A stretch of DNA of 64,000 nucleotides from positions 62,001 through 126,000 of the forward strand of contig SFDX01000005.1 in NCBI GenBank assembly GCA_004557455.1. The letters run 5' to 3'. The position numbers and the translations under genes are program-made. The stretch comes from Akkermansia muciniphila. Lineage in GTDB: Bacteria; Verrucomicrobiota; Verrucomicrobiia; Verrucomicrobiales; Akkermansiaceae. The stretch's first letter is position 1. Every line of letters begins with the position of its first letter. The notes beneath the pieces are model-generated. The model had not been told where the DNA came from. It was given only the letters and a program-made list of their open reading frames with translations, and ran no database searches. Positions 33,195-42,196 of this stretch are shown here, one piece after another.

Positions 33195-35369
33195 TCATCC
33201 GCGCAGATGTTTGATGCGGTCGCGGAGCACCGCGGCGGTCTCGAAGTCCAGCTTGGCGGCGGCGGCGCGCATTTCCTTCTCCAACTGCGCGATGAGTTCC
33301 TCCGGGCCGGCCGGTTCGGTGTCGGACTCCGCTGCATCGAGCACATCTTCCTCCAACTCCTCATCCGGGGTGTAGAGGCGCAGGGTGCTCTGGTCTGCGC
33401 GGGCCACGGAGTGCGGCACGATGCCGTGGGCGGCGTTGTAGGCCAGCTGCACGGCGCGGCGGCGGTCGCTTTCCTCCACCAGTCGGCGGATGGAGTCGGT
33501 GATCACATCGCAGAAGAGCACGCATTCCCCGTGCACATGGCGCGCGGCGCGGCCTGCCGTCTGCACCAGGCTGGTCTCGTTGCGCAGAAAGCCTTCCTTG
33601 TCCGCATCGAGAATGCACACCAGCGACACCTCCGGCAGATCCAGCCCCTCACGGAGGAGGTTGATGCCTACCAAGATGTCCACCTTGCCGGAGCGCAGTT
33701 TGCGCAGAATCTCCACGCGTTCGATGGCGTCTACATCGGCATGGATGTATTCTACATTCAGCCCTGTGCTGCACAGGTAGTCCCGCAGGTCTTCCGCCGT
33801 GCGCTTGGTGAGGGTGGTGATGAGCACGCGCTCTCGCACGCTGACGCGCCGGCGGCAGAGCTCGATGGTCTTGTCGATCTGCCCCTCCAGCGGCAGCAGG
33901 GTGATGCGCGGCTCCGGCAGGCCGGTGGGGCGGATGAGCTGCTCCACGATGAGCGGCTGCCCCAGGCGGGTCGGGTCGAAGTCCTCCACGGGGGCATCGC
34001 TGGGATGCGGTGCGACCCGGAGCTCGGATAGATTGTGGAAGAAGACCCCCTTGAAACCCTCCGGGGCGTGGGTGATGGCCCGGCTGGCCTCTGCGCTGCG
34101 GCTGTGGGTATTGCCCCGCCGTGCCTTGAGGATGGGGGTGTAGCCTTTCTTGCCCGGCACGCAGTTCACATATTCAAAAGCCCCGGGGGTGGCACTCACG
34201 TAGACCAACTGGGCTTGGCGTGCCATGAACTCATCGAAGCGCAGGGGGCGGTTATCCAGCGCGCTGGGCAGGCGGAAGCCGTGGTCGATGAGTACCTGCT
34301 TGCGCGAGCGGTCGCCTTCATACATGCCGCCGATCTGCGGGATGGTAGCGTGCGATTCATCGATGATGGTCAGGTGGTCCGCCGGGAAGTAGTCCTGCAG
34401 GGTGGAGGGCGTGGAACCCGGCGCACGGCCGGCCAGGTGGCGGCTGTAGTTTTCAATGCCCTTGCAGAAGCCGATCTCGTTGATGAGCTCTAGGTCGTAT
34501 TCCGTGCGCATCTTGAGCCGTTGGGCCTCGATGAGCTTGTTCTGCGACTCCAGCCAAGCGATGCGCTCCGCCAACTCCCGCCGGATGGAGCGGATGGCGC
34601 TCTCCCGTTTCTCCGGGGCAGAGACGTACTGCTTGACGGGGAAGAAGAGGTAGCTCGCCATGCGCTCGCGTACGCGTCCCGTGCCCGCATCCACCAGGGA
34701 GATGGCGTCGATTTCGTCGCCGAAGAACTCGATGCGCACCACCTCGCCGTCGCTCTGTGCCGGGTAGACATCTACCACATCGCCGCGCACACGGAACCTG
34801 CCGCGCTGGAAGTCGTAGTCGTTCCGCTCGAAGAGCAGCTCCGTGAGCCGGGCGAGCATCTCATCGCGGTCCAGCTCCTGCCCCACGCTCACGCTCAGGG
34901 TCAGTTGGCGGTAATCCTCCGGCGCGCCCAAGCCGTAGATGCAGGAGACGGAGGCCACCACGATGACATCGCGCCGCAGCAGCAGGGAGCGCATGGCGTT
35001 CAGGCACAGGCGGTCGATTTCGTCGTTGATGGCGCTGTCTTTTTCGATGTAGGTATCCGTGCTGGCGATGTAGGCCTCCGGCTGGTAATAGTCGAAATAC
35101 GAGACGAAGTACTCCACGGCATTGTGCGGGAAGAAGGATTTCAGCTCCGAGTAGAGTTGGGCGGCTAGGGTTTTGTTGTGCGAAAGGACGAGCACGGGGC
35201 GGTCTTGCGCCGCGATGATGTTCGCCATGGTGAATGTTTTGCCGCTGCCCGTGACACCCAGCAGGCATTGGTGCTTATTGCCGGCCCGCAGGGATTTGAG
35301 GAGCTTGCCGATGGCCTGTTCCTGGTCGCCCGAGGGCGTGTAGCGCGATTCGAGTTGAAAAATGCCCAT
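33195..35369 (-). CDS. uvrB: Excinuclease ABC subunit B
   Basis: A 724-residue protein that verifies damage in nucleotide excision repair. It has Walker A in LLGVTGSGKTFTMAN, the beta-hairpin region YFVSYFDYYQPEAYI, the helicase motifs IDESHATIPQIGG and QTAGRAARHVHGE, and a C-terminal UVR motif for UvrC binding (about 680-715). It is somewhat longer than E. coli UvrB because of the linker before the UVR motif. The start at 35369 gives the standard MGIFQLESRYTPSGDQ. Confidence 0.97.
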   Translation of the reverse strand: MGIFQLESRYTPSGDQEQAIGKLLKSLRAGNKHQCLLGVTGSGKTFTMANIIAAQDRPVLVLSHNKTLAAQLYSELKSFFPHNAVEYFVSYFDYYQPEAYIASTDTYIEKDSAINDEIDRLCLNAMRSLLLRRDVIVVASVSCIYGLGAPEDYRQLTLSVSVGQELDRDEMLARLTELLFERNDYDFQRGRFRVRGDVVDVYPAQSDGEVVRIEFFGDEIDAISLVDAGTGRVRERMASYLFFPVKQYVSAPEKRESAIRSIRRELAERIAWLESQNKLIEAQRLKMRTEYDLELINEIGFCKGIENYSRHLAGRAPGSTPSTLQDYFPADHLTIIDESHATIPQIGGMYEGDRSRKQVLIDHGFRLPSALDNRPLRFDEFMARQAQLVYVSATPGAFEYVNCVPGKKGYTPILKARRGNTHSRSAEASRAITHAPEGFKGVFFHNLSELRVAPHPSDAPVEDFDPTRLGQPLIVEQLIRPTGLPEPRITLLPLEGQIDKTIELCRRRVSVRERVLITTLTKRTAEDLRDYLCSTGLNVEYIHADVDAIERVEILRKLRSGKVDILVGINLLREGLDLPEVSLVCILDADKEGFLRNETSLVQTAGRAARHVHGECVLFCDVITDSIRRLVEESDRRRAVQLAYNAAHGIVPHSVARADQSTLRLYTPDEELEEDVLDAAESDTEPAGPEELIAQLEKEMRAAAAKLDFETAAVLRDRIKHLRG

Positions 35370-35383
35370 AGCACAATGCGGTA

Positions 35384-35412
35384 TTGACACGCGGGGCGTT
35401 TTGGTGCATCAT
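35384..35412 (+). promoter_or_regulatory. Promoter, predicted leaderless
   Basis: TTGACA, 17 bases, CATCAT; six bases to the ATG at 35419. It is divergent from uvrB. Confidence 0.6.
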
Positions 35413-35418
35413 GCAGCC

Positions 35419-35784
35419 ATGTACATCCCCACGCAAGAAGAAAGATACAGCAAAGTGGCCAAAATTACGCTCTTTCTTTGTGTCATGCTTCCTTCTTCCG
35501 TTGTGTGCCTGGCCGGCGGGGAGCGTGGGCTTATGAATGTGCTGGCGGCATTCCTCTTCCCCCCCGGGATGATTTTTCAGTCCGTTCTCGGGGTGTCCCT
35601 GTCCGCCGCCATCTGTATCTCCGCTGCCCTGCAAGGGGCCGCCTTCTGGTGGCTTTCCCGCTTCTGCCGCCGCAGCCCCAAGGCCAAGATCACCATTGCG
35701 ATTACTTGGGGAATGAGCCTAGCCCTTCTCCTCCGCCTTCAGATTGCGTACCTTACATGGGCCGCCTACTCTCCCAAGGGGTAG
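35419..35784 (+). CDS. Small membrane protein of unknown function
   Basis: A 121-residue protein with a charged N-terminus (MYIPTQEERYSK) and about four hydrophobic helices. No family is recognised. It is divergent from uvrB and stands alone. The start is fixed by the promoter six bases upstream. Confidence 0.6.
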   Translation: MYIPTQEERYSKVAKITLFLCVMLPSSVVCLAGGERGLMNVLAAFLFPPGMIFQSVLGVSLSAAICISAALQGAAFWWLSRFCRRSPKAKITIAITWGMSLALLLRLQIAYLTWAAYSPKG

Positions 35785-35964
35785 GATTCGGATACCCCGC
35801 GCCTCGTGGTCGAAAAGCGCGTTCTATCCGTATTGATGCTGAAGGTTAGCAAATTCGGAAATTCCGAATTTACTCCCTCGCCGGAACGGACGCCCTTCAA
35901 GGGGATGACTTCCGGTAGCTCACCCTCCGGGCGCTTCCGCTCCTGGCTTCTCGGCGCGAGGGGT

Positions 35965-36014
35965 GCATTCCCAATGCACACCTCGACTAAGCTGTTCAGT
36001 ATCAACGAGTTACA
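35965..36014 (+). repeat. 50-bp dispersed intergenic repeat, copy B
   Basis: Matches copy A (27904-27953, opposite strand) without gaps. It begins with the palindrome GCATTCCCAATGC and ends TCAACGAGTTACA. Confidence 0.6.
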
Positions 36015-36102
36015 TTATCTTGTATTCTTTCCTCGCAGTAGATAACCTTGGCTCGCGAGAACGAAAATTCCCTGTGTTTTCAAGCGAAATGGCATATTGG
36101 AC

Positions 36103-36132
36103 TTGACTACAGCATTGGGAATGCTGTATGCT
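36103..36132 (+). promoter_or_regulatory. Promoter with a palindrome in the spacer
   Basis: TTGACT, 18 bases, TATGCT, then six bases to the ATG at 36139. The spacer consists almost entirely of the palindrome AGCATTGGGAATGCT (36111-36125), a natural position for a repressor site. Confidence 0.6.
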
Positions 36133-36138
36133 TGCCGC

Positions 36139-37197
36139 ATGTCAGACAGGTGCAGCGGAGGATTATACAGCAAGGAGGGATCGGCGATGCTCAAGGGCGT
36201 GGCAATTTTAACGATGCTGTATTCCCATTTTTTCGGAATGTTCAGTGTTGATGTGAGTGCAGAGGCGATGCGTGCTGACCGGGTTTTCTCGTGCTTGGCC
36301 GGTCCGGCATCGCAGGGGCACGGTGTTCTTTGTTTGGCATTGTTTGCTTTTGTAACGGGATTCGGCTACTGTGTCATATCCGGCAGAGAATCACGCGGTA
36401 TTGTGAGCGCTACAGTGGACCGACTCAGGCGTTTTTATCCATTCTTTATCGCGTTTTGTTGTCTGTTCATATGTTTGGCTTATTTGTGCCCGTATTCCGG
36501 CAAGATCTGCCCGGAGCGTGTGCCTTCCTACTTTTTGACAATGGTAGGACTGAGGCATGGGATAACGGATTATTGGTATATCAGTGTTTTTCTTCTATCG
36601 GCACTTTTCTGTTTCCCTCTCTTTCTCTTTGCTCGCAGGAATAGTAAGCTGCTATACATTGCACTTTGGGTTCTGCTGGCGATTTCTCCTGGGAAGAATA
36701 CACTCTATTCCGTGTGTTTCCATATCCTTGCTCTGTTTACGAGTAATCCCGCCGAATGTGTGGTTGGAGTATCAGAGATATGCTACTTCGGAGCAATCTC
36801 TTGGATGCCTTATTTCGTGATTGGATGGCTGTTGGCGGCGTTGGGCCAAAAGGATGGTATTTCTCCGCTCCTCAAAATAGGTATTATCGTTACTGGCATT
36901 CTGTGCGGCGATACATCATCGGCAGTGAAGGTGTATTTCCTCATTTCACTACTCCTTGTCTACATATTACAACGAGTGCCGGGGCGGTGGGTGAGGCCGC
37001 TGGTGTTGTTGGGGAATTACTCGGCCTGTATGTGGCTGAATCATCGTCTGATCTTCGGGTATTGGTTTGCCGGGTGGTTTTACGGGTTGCCGACACCGCT
37101 GAATTTTGGATTGTTGGTGGTGTTCTCTTTTGTTCTCTCCGTTTTGATAACGAAGGCGTGGAACGGAGGGTTGAAGTACTTGTCGAGACGGGGGTAA
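36139..37197 (+). CDS. Acyltransferase-3-like membrane protein
   Basis: A 352-residue protein with about ten hydrophobic helices. Near the N-terminus MLKGVAILTMLYSHFFG has the position and His of the acyltransferase-3 (OafA/YrhL) catalytic segment, and an Arg-rich loop (ATVDRLRRFYPFF) follows as in that family. Members O-acylate sugars, peptidoglycan or lipids at the membrane. The gene is AT-richer than the core genes. The start at 36139 is chosen because the promoter overlaps the earlier ATG. Confidence 0.7.
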   Translation: MSDRCSGGLYSKEGSAMLKGVAILTMLYSHFFGMFSVDVSAEAMRADRVFSCLAGPASQGHGVLCLALFAFVTGFGYCVISGRESRGIVSATVDRLRRFYPFFIAFCCLFICLAYLCPYSGKICPERVPSYFLTMVGLRHGITDYWYISVFLLSALFCFPLFLFARRNSKLLYIALWVLLAISPGKNTLYSVCFHILALFTSNPAECVVGVSEICYFGAISWMPYFVIGWLLAALGQKDGISPLLKIGIIVTGILCGDTSSAVKVYFLISLLLVYILQRVPGRWVRPLVLLGNYSACMWLNHRLIFGYWFAGWFYGLPTPLNFGLLVVFSFVLSVLITKAWNGGLKYLSRRG

Positions 37198-37253
37198 GAA
37201 GGCCATATAACGCCGGGAAACTTTTCCTCTGGGGAATAAGGGGCGGATTTTGC

Positions 37254-37282
37254 TTGATAGGGGGTGGATGATATGGTAGAAT
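37254..37282 (+). promoter_or_regulatory. Promoter of the M28 peptidase gene, predicted leaderless
   Basis: TTGATA, 17 bases, TAGAAT preceded by TGG; six bases to the ATG at 37289. Confidence 0.7.
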
Positions 37283-37288
37283 GAGTGC

Positions 37289-38257
37289 ATGGGTAAGAGG
37301 TGTACCATAGTGATAACGCTGTTATTCGGGTTCCTGTCTGTGGCATTTGCCTTGGGATCGTGTGCTTGTTTGACATATACAGAAAAGACTCCGGCCGTGG
37401 CGGAAGTGGCGAGCGTACTGCGCCTGCGGGGACATGTGCAGCAGCTGTGTCGGGTGCCGCGCTACGGGGAGACGATTCAGCATGCCCGTGAGTACATCGC
37501 AGGACAACTGAAGCAGGCGGGCTTTACGCCGCAGTGGCAGTATTTCGAGGTGGATGGGGAGAAGAGGGTGAATATCTCGGTGAGCATCCCTGGGCGGAGT
37601 CCTCAGCGCTATGTGATCGGGGCTCATTACGATGCCTGTGAGGGGGAACCCTCTAATCCCGGGGCGGACGACAATGCCGGTGCTGTTTCTGTTTTGTTGG
37701 AGCTGGCGCGTTTCTTAGGCTCCGCCGCCGTGGGGGAGTACGGGCTGGAGCTGGTGTTTTACGACTGCGAGGAGCCCCCGTGGTTCGGCACGCAGGATAT
37801 GGGCAGCGCGCGTCATGCCGCTACCTGCAGCCCGGAGACGGTGCGGGGCATGGTTTGCTTGGAGATGTTGGGGTATTACAGCGATGAGCCCGGCAGCCAG
37901 CCGTCCCTCTTTGCCGGCTCCCGCCTGTTTCTGCCCTCCAAGGGTAACTTTGTGGCTGTGGTCGGCGACCTTTCTGCTGTCTCACTCGCCCGCCGGGCGT
38001 ACCGCTTTCTTTCCGCCGACATGGCAGCCCTGCGCCTCAACGTTCCGTGGGTGCATGATACAGCCCTCTATTTCAGCGACCACCGCAACTACGAGCCCCT
38101 CGGTATCCCCTCCATCATGATCACCGATACCGCGATGCTGCGCAACTCAAACTACCACACCCCGGGCGATACCCCGGAGACCTTGGACTACAACCGCATG
38201 GCCTTGGTCAGCCGCAACATTCAGCGTTTCGTACGGAGCTTGGCCGAGGGTAAGTAG
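37289..38257 (+). CDS. M28-family zinc aminopeptidase, exported
   Basis: A 322-residue metallopeptidase. The N-terminal hydrophobic segment ends GSCAC and could be a signal or lipoprotein anchor. The dinuclear zinc site is visible: GAHYDA (His, Asp), NPGADDNAGA (bridging Asp), YDCEEPPW (Glu pair), and the late His in NSNYHTPGDT. Relatives release N-terminal residues or cyclise glutaminyl peptides. Probably acts in the periplasm on peptides. Confidence 0.88.
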   Translation: MGKRCTIVITLLFGFLSVAFALGSCACLTYTEKTPAVAEVASVLRLRGHVQQLCRVPRYGETIQHAREYIAGQLKQAGFTPQWQYFEVDGEKRVNISVSIPGRSPQRYVIGAHYDACEGEPSNPGADDNAGAVSVLLELARFLGSAAVGEYGLELVFYDCEEPPWFGTQDMGSARHAATCSPETVRGMVCLEMLGYYSDEPGSQPSLFAGSRLFLPSKGNFVAVVGDLSAVSLARRAYRFLSADMAALRLNVPWVHDTALYFSDHRNYEPLGIPSIMITDTAMLRNSNYHTPGDTPETLDYNRMALVSRNIQRFVRSLAEGK

Positions 38258-38533
38258 TCTCGGTACCGCCCATGTCGCCGGAACGCTGTATCCGGGAATT
38301 TGCGGAATTGGCCTTCCATGGCGACCAAAAAATGCAGAATTGGCCGCCATTAGCGGCCATCTCGGAAGACTCTTTCCTTGTTTTTGGGGTGAAGATGAGG
38401 TAGTCCGGAGCCATGAACGAGGACTCAAAAACCGTAGTTGGCAGAACAGATCATTGATGTTCAGCAGGCAGATTTTACAGATCCCTGCTCTCGTATACCA
38501 TAAATTCGGGCACAGGATGGAGGCATCAGCATT

Positions 38534-39736
38534 GTGATGGGGGTGCGGCGCTGCGGTAAATCCACACTGATGGAAAGCATCATGGCACGGCTGGTAACGA
38601 AGGGGGTGCCACGCGAAAACATCGTATGGCTTAACTTCTCCGATGATCGCTTCCTTCCCCTGCGCCTCGGCGATTGGGATATTATCCACAGTGTGTACTT
38701 CTCCATATATCCCGAAAAGCGCCGAAAGGAAAAAGTCTATTTCTTTTTTGATGAAATCCAGCTCTATCCCAATTGGGAGTTATTTGTGGAGCGACTGCGT
38801 CGCGAGGAAAATTGCGAGATCTACATCACCGGGTCCTCGGCTCGTATGCTGTCAAAGGAGATAGGTACAGCCCTCCGGGGGCGGACCCTCAGTTGGGAAT
38901 TGTTTCCTTTCTCCTTCGGCGAATACCTCATCCGCTGCAACCCGCCGCGCAACAAGAAGAGCAGCAATTATCGTCTCTTCATGCAGAATGCGTGGGAGCG
39001 ATATAAGGAGGAAGGTGGCTTCCCTGCCGTCTTCGGAATCGATGCGTCCCTGCGTCGGCAACTGCACCGGGAATATTTCAATGCTCTCCTCCTCCGAGAT
39101 GTCATTGAGCGATACAACGTGCGCTATCCCCAAGTGCTTCGCCACTTGGCCAATAGGGTTATCAATAGTATCGGTACACTGTTCTCTGTCAGAAAGGTGC
39201 ATGATGAACTGAAATCACTGGGGTATTCACTCGGACGCGATACCATCACGCAATTTCTGCAGTGGATGGAAGATGCCTACTTTATCTTTGCCGTTCCTGC
39301 TTTCAGTGCCTCCGTGGCCCGCCGGACACGAGAATTCCGCAAGCTGTATTGTGTCGACCATTCCATGGCCGCCTCCCTGAGCACCCGCATTTTGAAAAAC
39401 CGAGGGCAGATGCTCGAAAATATGGTATTCTGCGCTCTGCGTCAGGAAACTCCGGGTGTTTACTACTACCGCACCGGGGAAGGCTACGAAGTCGACTTTA
39501 TCGCTCTACTCCCCGACGGTGAGAAGGTTCTTGTTCAGGTATGCGAAGACATGAGTATCCCGGAGACTCGAAGCCGTGAAATCCGAGCCCTCACCTCTGC
39601 TATGGCAGAGACCAAGCTCACTGTCGGTTACATCGTTACAGAATCGCTCAGTGAAATAATAGAAACGCCCGCCGGGACCATCCGTTGCGTTCCTGCTCCG
39701 GATTTTTTTAATCAACGTCTGTTTGCAGTTCAATGA
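38534..39736 (+). CDS. AAA_14/DUF4143 ATPase, N-terminus apparently lost
   Basis: A 400-residue protein with an AAA domain (Walker A GVRRCGKST, Walker B VYFFFDEIQ, sensor YITGSSARML) and a C-terminal DUF4143 domain ending in a nuclease-like segment (VDFIALLPDGEKVLVQV). Relatives start 30-60 residues before Walker A, but here the open frame begins only at GTG 38534. The short frame just upstream (ATG near 38457, MFSRQILQIPALVYHK) runs into the same place in another frame, which suggests a frameshift. Function is unknown in the family; this copy may be inactive. Confidence 0.7.
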   Translation: MMGVRRCGKSTLMESIMARLVTKGVPRENIVWLNFSDDRFLPLRLGDWDIIHSVYFSIYPEKRRKEKVYFFFDEIQLYPNWELFVERLRREENCEIYITGSSARMLSKEIGTALRGRTLSWELFPFSFGEYLIRCNPPRNKKSSNYRLFMQNAWERYKEEGGFPAVFGIDASLRRQLHREYFNALLLRDVIERYNVRYPQVLRHLANRVINSIGTLFSVRKVHDELKSLGYSLGRDTITQFLQWMEDAYFIFAVPAFSASVARRTREFRKLYCVDHSMAASLSTRILKNRGQMLENMVFCALRQETPGVYYYRTGEGYEVDFIALLPDGEKVLVQVCEDMSIPETRSREIRALTSAMAETKLTVGYIVTESLSEIIETPAGTIRCVPAPDFFNQRLFAVQ

Positions 39737-39796
39737 GTATTTTCAGTCATAGAGTGATTTTTTTTCATCTAATTTGACAAATTGTTGAAATCGGAC

Positions 39797-39826
39797 TTGA
39801 CATAAGATACCCGGATATGCGATAAT
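39797..39826 (+). promoter_or_regulatory. Promoter of the DUF4177-like pair
   Basis: TTGACA, 18 bases, GATAAT, about 65 bases before the ATG at 39892. Confidence 0.6.
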
Positions 39827-39891
39827 TCGACCCGTGCACGAATTCGGGATTAACCGAAGCTGCGTGTTAAGGAAAGCATACACCTCAGTTT

Positions 39892-40311
39892 ATGAAATAT
39901 TACCTCTTAGACAGTACCACGAACACTTGGAGTGAGGAGTTATACACGCTAAAGGCTCTGCTCCTCATGGGTAATCTTGATGATTCTTCCATCCTTGCCA
40001 CCGAGGACGGAAAGAAGACTCTGACGCTCGGTGAAGCAAAGACCACTGCATCGGTTCGGCCGGTACAGGAAAAGGTTAAAATGTTTACCTCTTCTCGACC
40101 AACCGCAGCAGGTCCGGGTAAAAAGGAGTACAAGGTTCTCAGTCAAAAGGACAAGTGGTATTCCGGAAAGTTTGATCCGGCGCTTCTTGAAAAAGCCCTC
40201 AACGATTATGCGGAGATGGGATATCGGGTAGTTTGTAGTTCTACCGCATCCATTCAAGGTTTTACCGGTACCCGTGAGGAAATGATTATCATTTTAGAAA
40301 GGGATAAATAA
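39892..40311 (+). CDS. DUF4177-like protein with N-terminal GYF_2-like part
   Basis: A 139-residue protein. Residues 1-50 (YYLLDSTTNTWSEELYTLKALLLMG) resemble a GYF_2/DUF4339 module; residues 78-139 (YKVLSQKDKWYSGKFDPALLEKALNDYAEMGYRVV) fit DUF4177. Neither has a defined biochemical role. Its stop codon overlaps the next ATG by one base (TAATG). Confidence 0.6.
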   Translation: MKYYLLDSTTNTWSEELYTLKALLLMGNLDDSSILATEDGKKTLTLGEAKTTASVRPVQEKVKMFTSSRPTAAGPGKKEYKVLSQKDKWYSGKFDPALLEKALNDYAEMGYRVVCSSTASIQGFTGTREEMIIILERDK

Positions 40312-40607
40312 TGAAGTATACAGTTACAGACGGTGTGGCTTTCTTTGAAGGGCGAGTCCCCTCTGCTCGTCCCATACGGGCCATAGAGACAAGCATGGAT
40401 GGCATGTTCGTCCAAACGCAGCTGAAAAGTTTAGAAAGCCTGAAGAAGGCTATGGCGCGCAGGGCAATACAATTAGGGGGTAACTGCATCATGTGTTTCG
40501 AGTATGGGCAGAAACAGTCCTCTTTCTGGAAGAGTATATTCTCCATGGATGATATCTACTGGAAAGGGAAGGGCATTGTTGCAGTAGTCGATCCGGACAC
40601 CCTTTGA
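40311..40607 (+). CDS. Small protein, possibly YbjQ-like
   Basis: A 98-residue protein. The segment AMARRAIQLGGNCIMCFEY recalls the A..A..LGgNAIvg..y motif of YbjQ/heavy-metal-binding-like proteins, but the match is short. It is translationally coupled to the preceding gene, so the two products likely work together. Confidence 0.5.
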   Translation: MKYTVTDGVAFFEGRVPSARPIRAIETSMDGMFVQTQLKSLESLKKAMARRAIQLGGNCIMCFEYGQKQSSFWKSIFSMDDIYWKGKGIVAVVDPDTL

Positions 40608-40794
40608 GGATTTTCGGGGACAATTCGGCTATCGAAAGCGCGCCGGTTTGGGGCTTTTAGATTCGGAGTACTCCCTCCTCGCATACGAGCATTCGCCATA
40701 AAAGCCGACCTCAGTCAAGGGCTTGTGTTTCGGCAGCATGGCGTGGCGATGACTCAAGACATCCGGAGACCCGTACTACCCCACTCCGGGCCGG

Positions 40795-42117
40795 TCAGCG
40801 GGTTTTGAGGTCCATGAGGAGCTGGGCATTCTTCGGGCATTTGCGCAGGAAGAAGAGTAGGCGCTCCATGGCCTCCGCCGGTTTGTGGCCTGCGAGGGCG
40901 CGGCGAATGAGGTGAATTTTCTCGAGCTGGAAGGGGTGGAGAAGGAGCTCCTCGCGGCGGGTGCCGCTCTTGAGGATGTCGACAGCGGGGTAGATGTACA
41001 TCTCCGCGATGCGGCGGTTGAGGACAAGCTCCATGTTGCCGGTGCCCTTGAACTCTTGGAAGATGAGGTCATCCATGCGGCTGTTGGTCTCCACCAAAGC
41101 GGTGGCGAGGATGGTGAGCGAGCCGGCGGTGCGGGTATCGCGGGCGGCGGCGAAGAGCGCACGCGGGGTCTCCAGTGCGCGGGAGTCAATACCGCCGCTC
41201 ATGGTGCGCCCGTTGCCGCGCGTGTTGTTGTTATACGCACGCGCGAGACGTGTAATAGAGTCCATGAGGATGAGCACGTGGCGGCCGGCCTCGACCAAGC
41301 GCTTGGCCCGCTCCACACACATCTCTGCGATGCGGCAGTGCTCCTGTACGTTGCTGTCATTGCTGGAGGCGAAGATCTCCGCCCCCGGAAGGGCACGCTT
41401 GAACTCCGTGACCTCCTCCGGACGCTCATCGACCAAGAGAATCATGAGGTGGAGATCCTCCTCGTAATTCTTGAGGGCACCCTCCGCAATGTGCATGAGG
41501 AAGGTAGTCTTGCCGGTGCGGGGCGGGGCAACGATGAGCCCGCGCTGCCCGCGACCCACGGGCGCAACGAGGTCGAGCGTGCGCGTGGTCGTGCGGTCCG
41601 GCGTTGTCTCAAAGACAAGCCGATGGGTGGGGTTGTAGGCCTTGAGGTCGGCGAAATGCGGGTTGGCGGCGGCTTCCTCAGGACTTTGGCCGTTGACGGA
41701 AGTGATGGAAATCATCTGGTGACCCCGCTCATACTTCTGCGCCATGCCGGTGATTTGAACGAAGGGACGCAGGTGCAGCTTGGCAATCAAGTCCGCCGGC
41801 ACATAAACGGAATCAACATTCTGTGCCCAGTTGCACTGCTGCTCACGCACAAAACCGAAGCCCTTGGGCGTGATCTCCAGCAAGCCGGTGAGCTCACGCG
41901 GCTCGCCTACGGGCACATAGGCCGCCCCGCCTCCGGTGGCGTTTTTGCGAGCGCCCTTGTGGAAAGGCTTGCGGAAGCGATTCTTGCCGCCGGCGTTGTT
42001 GGCAGGGCGGCGATCCGGGGAATCCCCATTGCCGCCGTTATCGCCCTGCGGGCGCGACGTGTGGCGCTTGAAGAACCTGCGCTTGGGCGCGTTGCCTAAT
42101 TCCTCCGGTTGACCCAT
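40795..42117 (-). CDS. rho: Transcription termination factor Rho
   Basis: A 440-residue hexameric RNA helicase. A basic, Gly/Asn-rich N-terminal extension (about 1-60) precedes the RNA-binding cold-shock-like domain (LLEITPKGFGFVRE) and the RecA-like motor with Walker A PPRTGKTTF, Walker B VLILMDSITRLARAYN and the secondary RNA site region near GGIDSRALE. I chose ATG 42117 over 42135 only because it is the more common-looking start; either is possible. Confidence 0.95.
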   Translation of the reverse strand: MGQPEELGNAPKRRFFKRHTSRPQGDNGGNGDSPDRRPANNAGGKNRFRKPFHKGARKNATGGGAAYVPVGEPRELTGLLEITPKGFGFVREQQCNWAQNVDSVYVPADLIAKLHLRPFVQITGMAQKYERGHQMISITSVNGQSPEEAAANPHFADLKAYNPTHRLVFETTPDRTTTRTLDLVAPVGRGQRGLIVAPPRTGKTTFLMHIAEGALKNYEEDLHLMILLVDERPEEVTEFKRALPGAEIFASSNDSNVQEHCRIAEMCVERAKRLVEAGRHVLILMDSITRLARAYNNNTRGNGRTMSGGIDSRALETPRALFAAARDTRTAGSLTILATALVETNSRMDDLIFQEFKGTGNMELVLNRRIAEMYIYPAVDILKSGTRREELLLHPFQLEKIHLIRRALAGHKPAEAMERLLFFLRKCPKNAQLLMDLKTR

Positions 42118-42196
42118 GATGTTGTGTGCTTGCACATATCGGCGGGTGGTGCACCCGCCGACTGTAGGTGACGTGATGATTAAGAAAAGGGGCGGA

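Larger units (their letters stand above)
35785..36138. other. Gene-free stretch with palindromes and a dispersed repeat
   Basis: About 350 bases without a credible gene. It holds a perfect 10-bp-arm palindrome at 35851-35871 (AAATTCGGAA/TTCCGAATTT), a near-perfect hairpin at 35958-35984, copy B of the 50-bp repeat, and the acyltransferase promoter at its right end. Confidence 0.6.

Noticed and set aside
27904..36014. The 50-bp inverted repeats as attachment sites of one integrated island
   Set aside because: The segment between them includes fabI and uvrB, core genes unlikely to be on an integrated element, and the copies are inverted and only about 74% identical.
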